A DNA stretch of 54,012 nucleotides from Dimargaris cristalligena (GCA_027576995.1 JANBQC010000135.1:1-54012); one strand, 5' to 3'. Counted from the stretch's first letter, positions 13,201-23,559 are shown. The notes: generated by a model from the sequence alone, not told the origin. Numbers and translations: made by a program.

Positions 13201-13267
13201 CGCCGCCGGTGAGCGCGTCAGCGGTGGCAGGGTCGGAGGGGAGAGCCAGGGCGGTATCACTGGCCAT
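10241..13267 (-). CDS. MYSM1: MYSM1-like SANT/Myb + JAMM (MPN+) protein, putative histone H2A deubiquitinase
   Basis: A single-exon, 1008-residue protein. Residues about 257-310 form a SANT/Myb repeat of the SHAQKYF class (GGYLDDERQRFIEAL, RDWKKVV, SIRSHAQKHFIKLY). Residues about 595-780 form an MPN+ domain with the full JAMM zinc-protease signature: a Glu in SEIIGFLAG, then HSHPCFLPDPSLVD (H-x-H-x7-S-x2-D) near residue 682. That pair of domains is the architecture of MYSM1/2A-DUB, a chromatin-bound protease that removes ubiquitin from H2A. I see no SWIRM domain between the two; the linker is Pro/Thr/Ser-rich with a poly-Thr run. The N-terminus is Gly/Arg-rich with AT-hook-like basic patches (RGRKRG, RGRPRRS), suggesting nuclear DNA contact. 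An upstream in-frame ATG at 13453 would add 62 residues; I chose 13267 because low-complexity nuclear-type sequence begins there. Enzyme class is well supported; the H2A substrate is inferred from the family. Confidence 0.85.
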   Translation of the reverse strand: MASDTALALPSDPATADALTGGVSADTPGSSNISAPGPKSGAPRGRKRGTPGRKKRERASSPPTANLTAQEEEAMSSALIAQLLQQDQGGYYDSDYGGGRQSTTTSANYYAEYDHTGQFSSRSAARSGGRGDDSDGNFSDEDDDYNPMGSRPQGGGRRGGGGGGTRGRPRRSLGTDTADCRPPKSSASAKDRAPRGRKETAPPVTDDETSPLVSSALSDRPSDPSVAKSTSGTSGRARATKRARVDADHAPSLDVNGYRTGGYLDDERQRFIEALELFGRDWKKVVAHIGTRDEKSIRSHAQKHFIKLYRDNLPLPLKVQESGTGYTLSGQPLDPNSASARVYLGKKTQSPRTAPSSLPSTATSSAPSPKPVHVAPSANPFTLEATESTDLPDKLDNGAKPVEVPAEPTEPVVEPIPSAEAPPTGITVATTPITVTPTTTTTTTTASIAPVAESTSEPSVPFNAAALNESAFTRAPGMGKLRGPKQVITKTPASPIPRPPKPEVAKAAPPPLPRAPSPTPPPSSQPKASTPESFHPTLPISTARTDYAKSRLRSSRTRSVRLGGGLPDDTDPLSQVKCTAFHGPPASDTPGCQPFRMAVHSNAFVGMDFHSHLMQSEIIGFLAGTWSPTRKELTVQYAFPCRALQTPGQNASVNVEMDPTSEFEVRSQIRERDLQVVGWYHSHPCFLPDPSLVDLENQCSYQALFRNQESNTEPFVGAIVGPYDPQLPGSVSVVNWFYVDTPRRGLDVTTVGVEGAEVTPESLTSSAMITTAPYHHELDLSQVSDPSIIAKRLTFNYQEDNALPTWQADLFLPLLAFCRAEPLRCILHETWKPGSAETRLQKLLTSLTFRMSWVRDLPSTSGVNETTPNVATLTTTTLTEMNNKVKAEPVEETVPESTSMQVDESKSLDDNESPDTIALRDSTELALATLAVSPDSTITQEPAQAAPEATARSEEIPTIDPLSSKTTATTPVPSIRPLNPFTFQLQVSPEQLQTDYFLRGIMESAANW

Positions 13268-15023
13268 GGTAGAAGAAATAAGGTCCGCTATGAACCGGAG
13301 TGTATTAGGGAAGTGAGTAAGAGGGGGCGGGGATCGAACCACGTAAGACTGGGCGACAAAAAGGGCCTGTATATATTTTTTTCGAGGATTAAAGGTGGTT
13401 GGAGATACAGAGAGGACGGAGAGGAGTGATTCACGGTGGGCGCATACGCGCACGAAAAAGGATTAAGTATTTTAAGGTAGGACAGGGGCTTGGATAATGA
13501 TGATAATAATAAAAATAATAATAATAATCAACCGGTGGTGATTATCCCAAGTGACCAAACGAGATACCCAAACAAACAATGCCCGGGAAAGAGGCACCTT
13601 TGGTGGACAAGCACGTCGAGGCCTTTAGAGAGCGGGCATATATAAATAATAGAGGTAGGGTGGATTATTATAGAGTGACGTATGGGGAGAAAGCTTGAGG
13701 TAGGGGAGGGAAGGGAGAGAGGGGGACTGCTATTAAAGGACTTGCACTCCGGTGGGCAAACGTGGTAAGAGAATCCAAAATAGGAGGGAGAAGGGTAAGG
13801 GACCTTACCACCCGCTAGGTTCAGTTAATTTTCCCTTCGGATCGCACTAGCTGGGCCAATAAATAAATAAAGGAACAATGGGTCCCCGTTGAAGGCGCGT
13901 AGGAGTGACTAACTGAAAAGAGAGGAGGGCAATGCGGAAGAAGAGAAGGAACCTATTTAAGAGTCCGACCACAGGCACGAAAGCAACGCATATAGATAGG
14001 CCCAATCGAACGGGCTTGGTAGAGCCACTCTCTCTATATGCTGAGTGACGAAGGTTGCGGGTGGGTCACAACTGGACGAATAGAAATCATCCGCAATTAT
14101 CTTAAGAAGGGTACCATTCTTCTGGTCCCCCTCTTTCTCTCTCTGTTCTTTTGCTCTAGTAACCCCTTTTCTTCTACTTAATTTTTGCCGTGGCGGGACT
14201 ATATTCTGGAGATATGCCTCCCAGGCAGAGTGTACTTTCTGGCCAAGTGCAGGAATAAGCCGTGCGTTTTGTTTACGTCCTCCGGAGTTCCGTATACGCG
14301 CATCGAAGGAGAGTTTGGTATCGTCTGCCTGAGGCCACATCGACCCCAAACCCCTTGTATGGCCTAGTAACTCAACCAACGGTGCTCTGTGAGGGAGGGG
14401 GGTCAAATTGCTTCTAATCAGAGCCAGGGAGAAGGAAGCGTGCACTGGCTACTACATCTATTGGCGGCTTCTAAACGGGTGATGATGACGTTCCCAAAAG
14501 GCACATTCTATAAGTCCCACCACTGGGATGGCTCTGAGAGTATATGCACGCATACAAGCCATCACACCACCACCATCACCCATTCTCCTCTATATGCACT
14601 GCCCACCTGCCAAGCCCCTCGGTTCTCCTTGATATTTATTTTGCCTGGCTTTCCTGTCCATTCCACCTAGCCAGCGCATCGACTTCGTCGTGTTCACTAA
14701 CCAGGTTTCCTCCACTCTACTCCATTCCCACTTTTTATTTATCCAGTTATTGTTCTTGCTCCTGTCCAACGAACCGTCCCAGTCGAGCCGAACATTCCCC
14801 ACCGACTCTTGAAACCATCCGTGTTTGGGTCCTTCCATTACCTAGCCAACCCCACCAGTGTGGTCCCTGACTCACTTCTCCTCTACACCTATACTTTGAA
14901 ACCAGCCTCCTTTACTCTACTCCATTGTTTTCATTAAGGTGCCATTGACCACCACTTTGGCCCAGAATTAAACCCGCCTAGCTCCAGCTTGCCCCGGCCT
15001 ACAGTCCCCCCCCTCTTCACCAA
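13268..15023. promoter_or_regulatory. Divergent intergenic region between the SANT/JAMM gene and SNX41
   Basis: About 1.75 kb between divergently transcribed genes, so it should carry both promoters. Contents seen: an AAT-type simple repeat near 13498-13530, short GA-rich runs, and a pyrimidine-rich stretch at about 14540-14980 directly before the SNX41 start. A 162-codon minus-strand frame (13957-14445) has no recognisable domain and I do not call it a gene. Confidence 0.5.
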
Positions 15024-17606
15024 ATGGCACCAGGCTACGCCGGTTACGCGGGGAGCGAGTCATCCTCCGATGGTGCCCGTGGTCCCCAGGGCAATTCCTA
15101 TTGCTGCCAAATCGATAAGCAGCTGCAAACCTTACTCCACCACCAGGTCGAACAAGCCCGGGCCGAGGCCGATGATGCCTTTTCGGCCTCCGCCCACTTG
15201 CCACCCCCGACCTACGCCAGTGCCGCTGCCATAGGCGACCACACCGACGGCGAAGCCCCTCTATCGCCCAGTGATGAAGTGGCCGACACCACCCCGCAGC
15301 GCCCCACCGTTACCGTCTCCCCTTATTCGGACCGGCACTACGCCCAGCACCCCCTCAGCCCCGGCCTAGACACACCGGTCCTTCCGCGACGGGTCTACGT
15401 TCCTGCCCTGATTACTATTGCGGACGCGGATAAATCGGGTGACAGTCACGCGAGTCTAGGTGGGGCCAATGGTGACGGCCCTTCCGACTCCAACGGCGGT
15501 ATGAGTGGCAGCATGATTGACTCTCGCTTAGGCTCCAGCGGTTCGGGCCACGCTAATGGCTCCGATAAACCTGGTGGCTCCTCCAGCAGTAGCGGCTACA
15601 TTGTCTACATCGTGCGCGTTGGTGATAAATGGGAGGTTCGACACCGCTATTCGGAGTTTGAATCCCTCCGCCGGGCCCTCCAGCGCCTCTACCCCACCCT
15701 CATCATCCCACCCATTCCGGAGAAACACTCTCTGACCCAGTACGCGGTGCTGCAGTCCCGTACGAAAGACGAGCCAGGTACCATCGCCCGCCGTAAACGG
15801 ATGCTGCAAACCTTTCTTAATCGGTTGGTACGTCACCCCATCCTAGCGTCCGAGCATATTCTGCACCGGTTTTTGGAACCTGGGGTGGCATGGTCCGAGG
15901 TGTTGCATTCGCCCTGTTTGACCAATCTGCCCAAGAACCCGCTCCACCTGTCCCCTTCGTGTGTCACCCATCGAGCCACAGCTACCAGTGGCGCGGCCGC
16001 GGGCCACCCTGATGGCGATGACAACCGCGATGACGTCAATATCCGGTATTCGGACCGCTACCGCGACGACGAAGAGGACGAGGACCGGCACGCCACCGAT
16101 ATGGAAGACACCCGAAGCCATGGCACCGGCAGCGACGGCGAAACGACCGGCACTTCCTGGGCCGACTCCAGCCCCCGCAAACCCCTACACTCGCGGGTGG
16201 GTCGGAAAGCGGCTTTGGCCCCGCCCCCTAATCCCCAAGTCCTCTTGAGTGTGCCCATTCCCAGCGGTCTACAACCGCTCCGTCAGCCCGACCCGCGCTG
16301 GGTGGAATGCGAATACTTCACCAACCGCTTCGCCAGCACCTTCCACCAAAGCATCGAGCGCCAGGAACGCCGGGTGGCCAAGAAATGGGCCGAAATTGCC
16401 CTGGATTATGCCGAACTGGGCGCCGTTTACAATGGCTTTAGTCTCACCGAAGTGGATGCCCTAGCTGGGGCCCTCGAAAAGGTGGGCCAGGCGGTGGACT
16501 CGACCTTCATGGCGACTAACCGCATGGTCGGTCAACTGGAGGCCGACGTCACGGAACCCCTCCACGAGTACAGCCAGATGGCCGGCGAAATTAAACAGGT
16601 CCTCAAGTACCGCAACCTTAAGCACCTCCAGCTGGAACACGTCTCGGACTCCCTGCAGCGGAAACGGGACCTGTTGGACGACCTGGAGATTGCTGACTTG
16701 GAAGCACGGCGTTTGAACCAAGTCCTGGAACGGGATGAGTCGGTGTCCCCCACCACCCCTCAAAGCACCCGCCACCGTATTCGTCGACACACTATAGATG
16801 AGCACGATGGGCCTGATCGCAAGGCCGATGCCGAAGGCGAGAACGACCGCGAAGCTGCCGGAGAACCCGACGAAGCCCACCGACCACGGGCCAAGTCTCA
16901 GTCCCAGGGACCGGCGGATGATCCCTTCGAGGTGAACTTCAGCCCTACCCTAGGTCACCCGGACCTTCCCCAGCCCGGTGGCGATGACCCTTGGAAACCC
17001 GTGGGCTACTCCTCAACCACCCAGGACGATCACCCATTCCACTTCTCCAATCATGAAGCTGACCACCGGGCCGATCCCCTCCACGCGGATGATGATGAAA
17101 CCGCGGCTGACCAGCCCACTAGCGGTGGTCACGGTACTCGCTCCGAACCCACTTCGCCCAAACCCGGTTCCTCCACCCACCTGCATACATCCACCCCCCT
17201 GACCACCTCCGCAACCGAGCCCCTCAGCAAAAGCAGCATCTTCCCCAGCGGCAGCACCATCCTGCCGCCCAAGCGGACCACCCTGGGCAGCAGCCTCATC
17301 CACCGCCTCAGCTACAAATTCCACGGTGTGATTGATGTGGACCCCCAGGCGACCCGCCGGAACACCATGACCAAAACCAAAGACCAAATGGCCATCCTCG
17401 AAGAACAACAGGAACTGCTCACCAATGATCTGGCCCTCATTAACTCCGCCGTCCAGCTGGATTTGGATCAATTCCAGCGCCAGAAAGTCCGGGATTTACG
17501 CGATATTCTACTGGCCATGGCCAAAATCCATATCGAGTGGGCCCGCAAAAATAAGGAGGCGTGGGTCGAAGTGCGGGACGAAGTGAATCAGATTCCCAAT
17601 TGCTAA
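15024..17606 (+). CDS. SNX41: SNX41/ATG20-family sorting nexin (PX-BAR)
   Basis: An 860-residue single-exon sorting nexin. Fungal Snx41 and Atg20 pair with Snx4 on endosomes and act in cargo retrieval and selective autophagy. The PX domain is at about residues 191-295: SGYIVYIVRVGDKWEVR, RHRYSEFESLRR (phosphoinositide-binding Arg), LIIPPIPEKHSLTQYA, RRKRMLQTFLNRLVRHP and FLEPGVAWSEVLHSP. This is the long PX variant specific to the Snx41 group. The BAR-like region is in two blocks, about 425-575 (WVECEYFTNRFASTFHQSIE) and 775-860 (TRRNTMTKTKDQMAILEEQQ, FQRQKVRDLRDILLAMAKIH). An acidic, Ser/Pro-rich insert of roughly 200 residues separates them, as in other family members. An N-terminal disordered stretch of about 185 residues precedes PX. 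Which of Snx41 and Atg20 it corresponds to cannot be settled here. Confidence 0.93.
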   Translation: MAPGYAGYAGSESSSDGARGPQGNSYCCQIDKQLQTLLHHQVEQARAEADDAFSASAHLPPPTYASAAAIGDHTDGEAPLSPSDEVADTTPQRPTVTVSPYSDRHYAQHPLSPGLDTPVLPRRVYVPALITIADADKSGDSHASLGGANGDGPSDSNGGMSGSMIDSRLGSSGSGHANGSDKPGGSSSSSGYIVYIVRVGDKWEVRHRYSEFESLRRALQRLYPTLIIPPIPEKHSLTQYAVLQSRTKDEPGTIARRKRMLQTFLNRLVRHPILASEHILHRFLEPGVAWSEVLHSPCLTNLPKNPLHLSPSCVTHRATATSGAAAGHPDGDDNRDDVNIRYSDRYRDDEEDEDRHATDMEDTRSHGTGSDGETTGTSWADSSPRKPLHSRVGRKAALAPPPNPQVLLSVPIPSGLQPLRQPDPRWVECEYFTNRFASTFHQSIERQERRVAKKWAEIALDYAELGAVYNGFSLTEVDALAGALEKVGQAVDSTFMATNRMVGQLEADVTEPLHEYSQMAGEIKQVLKYRNLKHLQLEHVSDSLQRKRDLLDDLEIADLEARRLNQVLERDESVSPTTPQSTRHRIRRHTIDEHDGPDRKADAEGENDREAAGEPDEAHRPRAKSQSQGPADDPFEVNFSPTLGHPDLPQPGGDDPWKPVGYSSTTQDDHPFHFSNHEADHRADPLHADDDETAADQPTSGGHGTRSEPTSPKPGSSTHLHTSTPLTTSATEPLSKSSIFPSGSTILPPKRTTLGSSLIHRLSYKFHGVIDVDPQATRRNTMTKTKDQMAILEEQQELLTNDLALINSAVQLDLDQFQRQKVRDLRDILLAMAKIHIEWARKNKEAWVEVRDEVNQIPNC

Positions 17607-18404
17607 TTATACTCCAACTGGGTCTTTTATATGTGTGTATGTTTTTTTATTCTTCCAAATGTTTTTTATTTTTATTATTTATACCATTGTTGTAGCTAAA
17701 GATAAGAGCGATACTTTTAGAGGACATGGTACTGCTGTTAAAAGTTATACCGCCTTTCTAATCGGGCTTGGTCCGTTATCCTTTAGTGCTTGGGTTATGA
17801 TACTTTTCATAGGGTGGCATCGGTTGAGTATATAATTTATATAATGACAGCCCACCTGAATGTCTTGCGCGCCATGCTGACTGTTATACTTCCTTTTAGG
17901 GATTGCTTTATTTACCAACACCATCTATCTATACATACTTGCCATCCCTCTTTATAAGACATTGAATAAGTGGGTGGATCTTTTATCTGTATTTTTTTTT
18001 ATTTTCAGCATACGTCAGCTCAATCCACCGGGATATAATGAAATCTCTTTCACGGTCGTTACAATCAGCCATGGCGCTCTCTATTACCTGGGTGGTTGGA
18101 AAGGTCCCTATTTATACGTTGAAATGATTAAAGTAAATGGTCGAGTATGCCTAACATTGGGGAGGGCGGTTAAATTTGGCTGCAGGACCCAAAATCCGTC
18201 TGATGCGACGGGGTGTATTGGAATGTGATGATTATGCTGCCTATTTTTACGATTATAATACATTCGAAATCCCCAAACAGCTGTATCGAATCACGCCTCT
18301 ATATTGATTTACAGGTGGGGTATTCGAAAGAATGGGAGAGGGAGGGTGTGTGTGGCTGTGTGGACCATGGCGAAAATATATAGGTTGCTGGAGGAGGGTG
18401 AGGT
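17607..18404. other. Convergent intergenic spacer
   Basis: About 800 bases between the SNX41 stop and the stop of the minus-strand coiled-coil gene. T-rich just after SNX41 (its probable 3' UTR). Small open frames here have no recognisable features. Confidence 0.6.
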
Positions 18405-19687
18405 TCATGATGATGGAGTTGAAGGAGGTAATGAGCTGGCCTTGAGGTTGGCTTGGACCTTGGGGAGTTCCTCGAGCCTGGTCGATTCCAGGGCAAATTG
18501 GGTGATATTGAATGCAAATCGAATTAATAACTAGCAAGGCTTTATTATTCCGATTTAACTATAGTAACACGATATAACGTATGCGTGTGTATATGTGTGT
18601 GTGAAATAAAAACAGGGGTCCGGTTCCACAATTTTTATAAATGCCGGGAGGGTTACTTACGCTTGAACTACGGAGTTGCTTCTGGAATCAATAAGCGGAA
18701 TTGGTAAAACGAGAGAGAAAGAGAGACGGGGGATATAAGTGGCAACATTACAGCAGGTCTATGCTTGGTAGCAATGCAAGCTGTATTCAAGTATGTTGGG
18801 CCCCACACTAGTACGCCGACAAAAAAGTCCGGGTGACTAATATAAGCCTTACCTATCGAGTAGTTGCTCCAGTACAGCCCGGGACCGATCCAAGTTCTAA
18901 ATTGGACATGCAATGAGTAAACAGGGCGTTAGACTACCTGTTAGTCTATAGAGGTGGAGAATGGGTATATCCACGGTTGCCCTGCCGGCCCCATAAACCT
19001 TAGTGTAATGGCCCCAGCCGAGCCCTTATTCCCCGGTGATATAGAGGGGGTGGTGTGAAATTGGTCCATATATAATGGCTTGACTTACTAATTGGGTATT
19101 CTTAATGCTGGACTCGGCGGCCGCGGCATTTTTGACGATTTGGCAGGTTTTCTAAAGAAATTACAATCAATGTCCGCCATAATTAGCCGTACGTGGGTTA
19201 AATAGAGGATGGTGTATATGTATAGGCATGGGTGCCATCATCTTAAGCCGCTTGGAATCCTACAGAAGACTAACTCCGGTCGGATGGTATTAGTAGATAG
19301 GGGGGGGGGTAAATATCGGCAATGTAGGTATGAATGGCCAGATGGGAAAACTCTTGGTTGCTTACACTATGACATTCGCTCGACCGGACGGTTTCCTAGA
19401 ATAGGGGAATATAGGTAATATAAAGGTGGGTGATATTTCAGTTACTCAAAACCGACGGTTTAGTATAGATAGGGGGATGGTGTGCTCGAGTTAAGTAGTG
19501 CGATTGGCGAAGCGGTTACTTAGAGAGAGGGGTGTGGAATATGTCGACTAATATTTTGGCTGTAAAGGTCGAAAAAACCAAACATTAGAGCACTTACTTT
19601 CGCAAGGGCGGCGAGTTCACGAAGGTAGCGGTCGCCCTGTTGTTGGAATTCCGACCGAAGAACACTCGGATGTGGGTTACGACTCAT
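18405..19687 (-). CDS. Small coiled-coil protein, function unknown
   Basis: I do not recognise this family. Five exons join in phase: 19598-19687, 19089-19151, 18853-18896, 18661-18681 and 18405-18477, giving 96 residues. The protein is almost wholly helical in character, with heptad-like Leu/Ala/Val spacing (YLRELAALAK, SSIKNTQLNLDRSRAVLEQL, VVQALEELPKVQANLKAS), a short Ser/Pro tail and one Cys. Such proteins are often subunits of larger assemblies. The first four donors are GTAAGT or GTAAGG. The last acceptor (18478-18479) is the weakest call: a longer frame upstream of it reads well but would break phase with the 21-base fourth exon. The start is the ATG in MSRNPHPSVL. It is divergent from COX19, with about 530 bases between the two starts. 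Confidence 0.6.
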
Positions 19688-20218
19688 GATGCACTCCTTT
19701 TTACAAGAAAGTAAACCAATTTGAACGATAGAAGTCGTGTTATTTAATAACAATAAATAATAAAAAAACAAAAGAGGGGTGGAGCGTATAAGGTTCTAAA
19801 AGAGACCAAATGTAGAACTGGCAGCAGGGAAATGGACCGTTTCGGAGCAGCGCTCTGAATGTCGAGCCTCGGGAATGTACGGAAGCCAGGTAGTTCCCAT
19901 TGAGGGATGAGGACCTGCTTTGTACTAGGAATGCCGGCCGGTAAAGTCCACCCCACCGCCAAAGGTATACTGAGGGGGGAAGGCCTCCTACACTAGTGGA
20001 GAAGGTAGTTAGTCTAATAAAGATAGTGTTCCTTACTTACCCCTGCCCATTTCATTCCTGGCTGAATCTAAATCTTCGTAGCTATATATATATATATATA
20101 TATATACAAGCATATTAACCCTTTCGTAAATCCCATTCCGCTAGTGCGTGTTCCCTACTCCGAGACAAAACCCCACCTATTCTACCCTCTAAAGGCACCT
20201 TCACCATTCAACCGCAGC
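19688..20218. promoter_or_regulatory. Divergent promoter region, coiled-coil gene / COX19
   Basis: A 531-base region shared by two divergent genes. It contains a (TA)n microsatellite at about 20083-20106 and a pyrimidine-rich run at about 20130-20215 leading into the COX19 ATG. No coding content is supported. Confidence 0.5.
20083..20106 (+). repeat. (TA)n microsatellite upstream of COX19
   Basis: About twelve TA dinucleotides, roughly 115 bases before the COX19 start codon, in the divergent promoter. Confidence 0.85.
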
Positions 20219-20954
20219 ATGGCTTTCGGCGCCCCACCCAACGTGCAATCCACAAGCAATGCCCCGCCGGATCGTGGCAGCTTTCCTTTGGACCATGACG
20301 GTAAGTAGAGCACTAAAAGATAGTAAGCCCTTTTGGGTGTCTACATTTTCTTACGTGGTTGAGTTCTACTGTGTCGAGTTCCTTGAACTACAGTTGGCTT
20401 TGGTTGACTTTACCTTTGATAGGACAATGCGGTCGTATCGAAATACGCAAAATGAATATATTTCGAGCTCCAGTTTCTTAGCATTGATCTATATCCCATT
20501 TGACTGGTTTTTACGAAAACATTGAATACGAATTACCTCTATTTCTAGGCGAATGCAGGAAATTTATGATGGAGTACCTCACCTGCTTGAAGTCCAGTAA
20601 GGGTCTTAGTAAGCCTTGTCGCCACTTGTCCAAGCGGTATTTGCAGTGTCGAATGGAAACGTAAGTACGATTGAGCAGGCGGGGGATATTGTAGGCTCCC
20701 GGAAATGCCACTGAAACGTCTAACATTTTCCCAGAGTTGAAGTATTGCCCATGCACGGGGAGTACTCTTCCGTGTGTGTTTGGTACATGATGTAGATTTA
20801 TCAGACTGCTTAACCATTATTACATATTATTTACTTTGATGAATGTCCCCCTCCTTATTATGGCCGGATCATTAGCGGACTGATGAGTCCAGAGGAATGG
20901 GAGTATCTAGGATTCGATGAAAGTGTCGGTGGCAATGACAAGAAGGACGACTAA
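20219..20954 (+). CDS. COX19: COX19, twin CX9C cytochrome c oxidase assembly factor
   Basis: Small CHCH protein of the mitochondrial intermembrane space that helps copper delivery and assembly of cytochrome c oxidase, together with Cox11. Three exons in phase: 20219-20300, 20549-20660 and 20876-20954, giving 90 residues (yeast Cox19 is 98). The N-terminus has the Cox19 hallmark PPDRGSFPLDHDGEC. Two C-x9-C pairs follow: C30/C40 (CRKFMMEYLTC) and C51/C61 (CRHLSKRYLQC). Next come CRMETGLM and the family's EEWEYLGF motif near the end. Cys spacing is intact, so Mia40-dependent oxidative folding is expected. The lineage-specific part is the acidic tail. The start ATG is the only one in frame with the conserved block. 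Confidence 0.95.
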
Positions 20955-21571
20955 GCGGTTAGCACGGGCCCTATGGATACATATCTGGCGATGCTTATAG
21001 ATCGGCCTACCCTGGAGAATACCTTGAGGCAATTGCTAAAGAAAGAAGATTATATGCGACTATCCATACTACACCGTTTTGTATAAAATCCAAACCTTTG
21101 ATCAATGCGGAATCATAATGTTTACCTAGTGTTGTATTATACATATTTTGATGCCTGTATGATTGAACCAACCCCAAAGGATAGTATTACATGAGGGATA
21201 GACCATCGCCAAGTGTGTAAGTTATGAGGTGCCTTGGATACAGGGAGATAACTATACGACCTAGTATACAAGTGACTCATGACGAACAAGTGCTAATGAA
21301 TAGTAGGCCATCTCCGTAGTTTATAGAACATGGGCTTGGCTTCATACCCCGATTAAGGTAGATACGGAGCTGCCTAGACTATACTTGAGTGGGGGTGATG
21401 GAAGAAACGACCCCGCACTGCCCAAAGCATTCCCACATTCCCTACCCACCTAACTTGCTATTTTCTCTCCAGGATTTCCCCCCCCCCCTGTTGGTCCTAT
21501 TTTGCTCAATTCTACCACTGACGAATACAGCCACATCGCCCATTCGCTACCTTTAGTATACACTCCCTAAC
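20955..21571. other. Spacer between COX19 and the molybdopterin synthase gene
   Basis: About 620 bases holding the COX19 3' UTR and the next gene's promoter. A homopolymer C run lies at about 21479-21488. No coding content seen. Confidence 0.6.
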
Positions 21572-22467
21572 ATGTCCCATTCCAAACCAGCCAGCACGGC
21601 CGAGCCCAAGGATGCCGTGGTTCTGACCCCCGACCCTCTCGACTTCACCGCCCTTATCAACTGCTCCCGGGACCCGAAGGCAGGGGCAATTAGTACTTTC
21701 ATGGGTACCACGCGTGACTCATTCCAAGGTAAGCGGGCACCGACAGAAACACGCGAAGCCTTCTCTCGCTTGTCTTGAACAAGGAGAAGAAGGGGCTCTG
21801 AGCAGCTCCCTCCTTCCCCCTTTCCCACCCCTCTCCAATGGGTGACCAATTGGTTACGTAAGGGAAACACTGTCGACCAGTAAACCAGCGAGCCATGTTA
21901 ACCAACCCTTAATGCTATGTTCACCTGGTGGAGAGCATGGTTTACGTGGATATTAATGGCAGTGTAATAATATATTGAATCGTATACCATTCCTCCCGAC
22001 ACCACCATCCGCTACGATTATCTAACCCACCGAATGAACGAATGAATGGGTCGATGGATCATCATCACACGTCCCATCGCTTTGACGGTACGCTTCATCC
22101 CCCCCCCGACATAAAATTAGGCCGAGAGGTACTGTCCCTCGAATACGAGGCCTACCTGCCCATGGCCGACAAAATGCTACGGGAAATCATGGCCGAAGCC
22201 CGCCACTGCTGGGCCGTCCACCACGTGACAATTGGTCATAAACTGGGGCATTGCCCCGTCGGCGAGGTCAGTGTGGTCATTGTGGTGTCAGCAGCGCACC
22301 GGCATGAGTCACTGGCAGCGGTGGAATACTTAATCAATAGACTCAAGGACTGTGTACCCATTTGGAAAAAGGAGATACTGGGCGATGGCACGGGTCAGTG
22401 GAAAGAAAACGAACCATCCCGTGAGTTGCGGTCGGACATTTCGCCACAGGTCCCTTCGGAGGATTAG
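21572..22467 (+). CDS. MOCS2B: Molybdopterin synthase catalytic (large) subunit, MoaE/MOCS2B
   Basis: MoaE-family subunit that inserts two sulfurs, carried by the small MoaD/MOCS2A subunit as a thiocarboxylate, into precursor Z (cPMP) to make molybdopterin. Two exons: 21572-21728 and 22121-22467, with a 392-base intron, giving 167 residues. Conserved blocks in order: AISTFMGTTRDSFQGREV at the splice junction, LSLEYEAYLPMADKMLREI, the HKLGHCPVGEVSVVIVVSA core, AHRHES, then PIWKKE containing the active-site lysines, and the terminal WKEN. Length is typical of eukaryotic MOCS2B. It implies a molybdenum-cofactor enzyme such as nitrate reductase, sulfite oxidase or mARC in this fungus. The MOCS2A partner is not visible nearby. 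Confidence 0.94.
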
Positions 22468-23559
22468 GGTTAGCGGTCGATTTTTTTAATTAAACCAGGT
22501 GGTGTATTTTTGGTTCGACCTATTAATTATTCAGTGGGTGGACACCACGGTTGAGTAGCGAGAGGGGAGGGGGGATTAGACGATGGGACATAAGCTCAGC
22601 AACATCACGTCAACATGACCTTTAATCACCCTCAATCAATCGGCAACAAGGCGGAATGATTTGTGATATGCCTGAAACTAGGGCTGAAGCAAAATTAGCT
22701 GGCCGACCCATTTATAACACTGCCCGTGATTCTTTACCCCCCTCCCTCTTTCCTACCACACACCCTTTATTCAGCATTCATTAGCAGGCAGTACACCATA
22801 CTCTGCTGGTAGAGACTTAGGGGGGCAGCTGCACAGTATGTTGCTGACGATGGGGGGGGGTTGTTTGCCGTTTGACTGGGGGGGATACTCTCGTAGGTAC
22901 TCTATTCCCTCTTTTTATTTCTTTCTTTCTTGTCATTAATCCTTAGCAATGCAAATGAAATGCATGACGGAGAATCTGTTGGGATGCATGGCATAGACTA
23001 TACCCCCGGTGAAACTAATGAACGAAAGTTAGAGAGGGGTATATAGCCAAAATAGGCATAGAACGCAGTTTGGCAACTCATCCACACCGCCGTGATCCTG
23101 CTGTTTGAGCATCTTCACCCATCGCTCCTCCACACACACACTCGATTGCCAAACTCTCGAGGCCTGGGGATTGGAATAGGGGAGATGGATTGTCCCTATA
23201 TTTGGACTGGAGGATTGGCCCTGTAGGCCACCGGGTGTATGAGTGGGCCAGAGTGGAACGGCCAAAGTGGGAAGGAGGGGCCTCCCATATGCGTTTTAGG
23301 TTCCAGACATGCCCACACGGAGCCTCCCCGGAAAGTGCGCACAGATTCGGGCATTTCCATCAGGGGTTAGCGGTCGTGTCGGTTGCACACGTTGATTAAG
23401 CAGGCAGGCCGGATGATTTAGTTGGAGGCGTTCCTATTTATATTGGCTATTGCTGAACTTATCGGGTGGTTGGAGCGGTCTCGTTGGTAAAAAAAACAAA
23501 CAGAAAAACACCCGAAATTCCCTTAAGATATGTACACCTGACCCACGCGGTTCGATGGA
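22468..23559. other. Convergent intergenic region
   Basis: About 1.1 kb between two converging genes. It contains homopolymer G/C runs (for example near 22850-22862 and 22876-22884) and a T-rich stretch near 22910-22935. Small open frames at 23029-23399 have no recognisable features. Confidence 0.55.

Noticed and set aside
13325..13345. A tRNA T-arm-like word (GGTTCGATCCCC) on the minus strand
   Set aside because: The flanking bases do not form a T-stem and no anticodon arm or acceptor stem can be built upstream.
13268..13453. An upstream in-frame ATG for the SANT/JAMM gene, adding 62 residues
   Set aside because: The added segment has no protein-like pattern and overlaps likely 5' UTR; the later ATG precedes the low-complexity nuclear-type N-terminus.
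13957..14445. A 162-codon minus-strand open frame between the SANT/JAMM gene and SNX41
   Set aside because: No domain, targeting signal or family resemblance, and it lies in a divergent promoter region.
17635..18228. Hydrophobic small open frames after SNX41 that look like membrane proteins
   Set aside because: They stem from T-rich 3' UTR-like DNA, with no splice-linked exons or conserved motifs.
20876..20945. Hammerhead-ribozyme-like core words (CTGATGAG followed by GAAA) in this stretch
   Set aside because: The second element does not directly follow a stem partner of the first, and the sequence is fully explained as COX19 exon 3 (LMSPEEWEYLGF).
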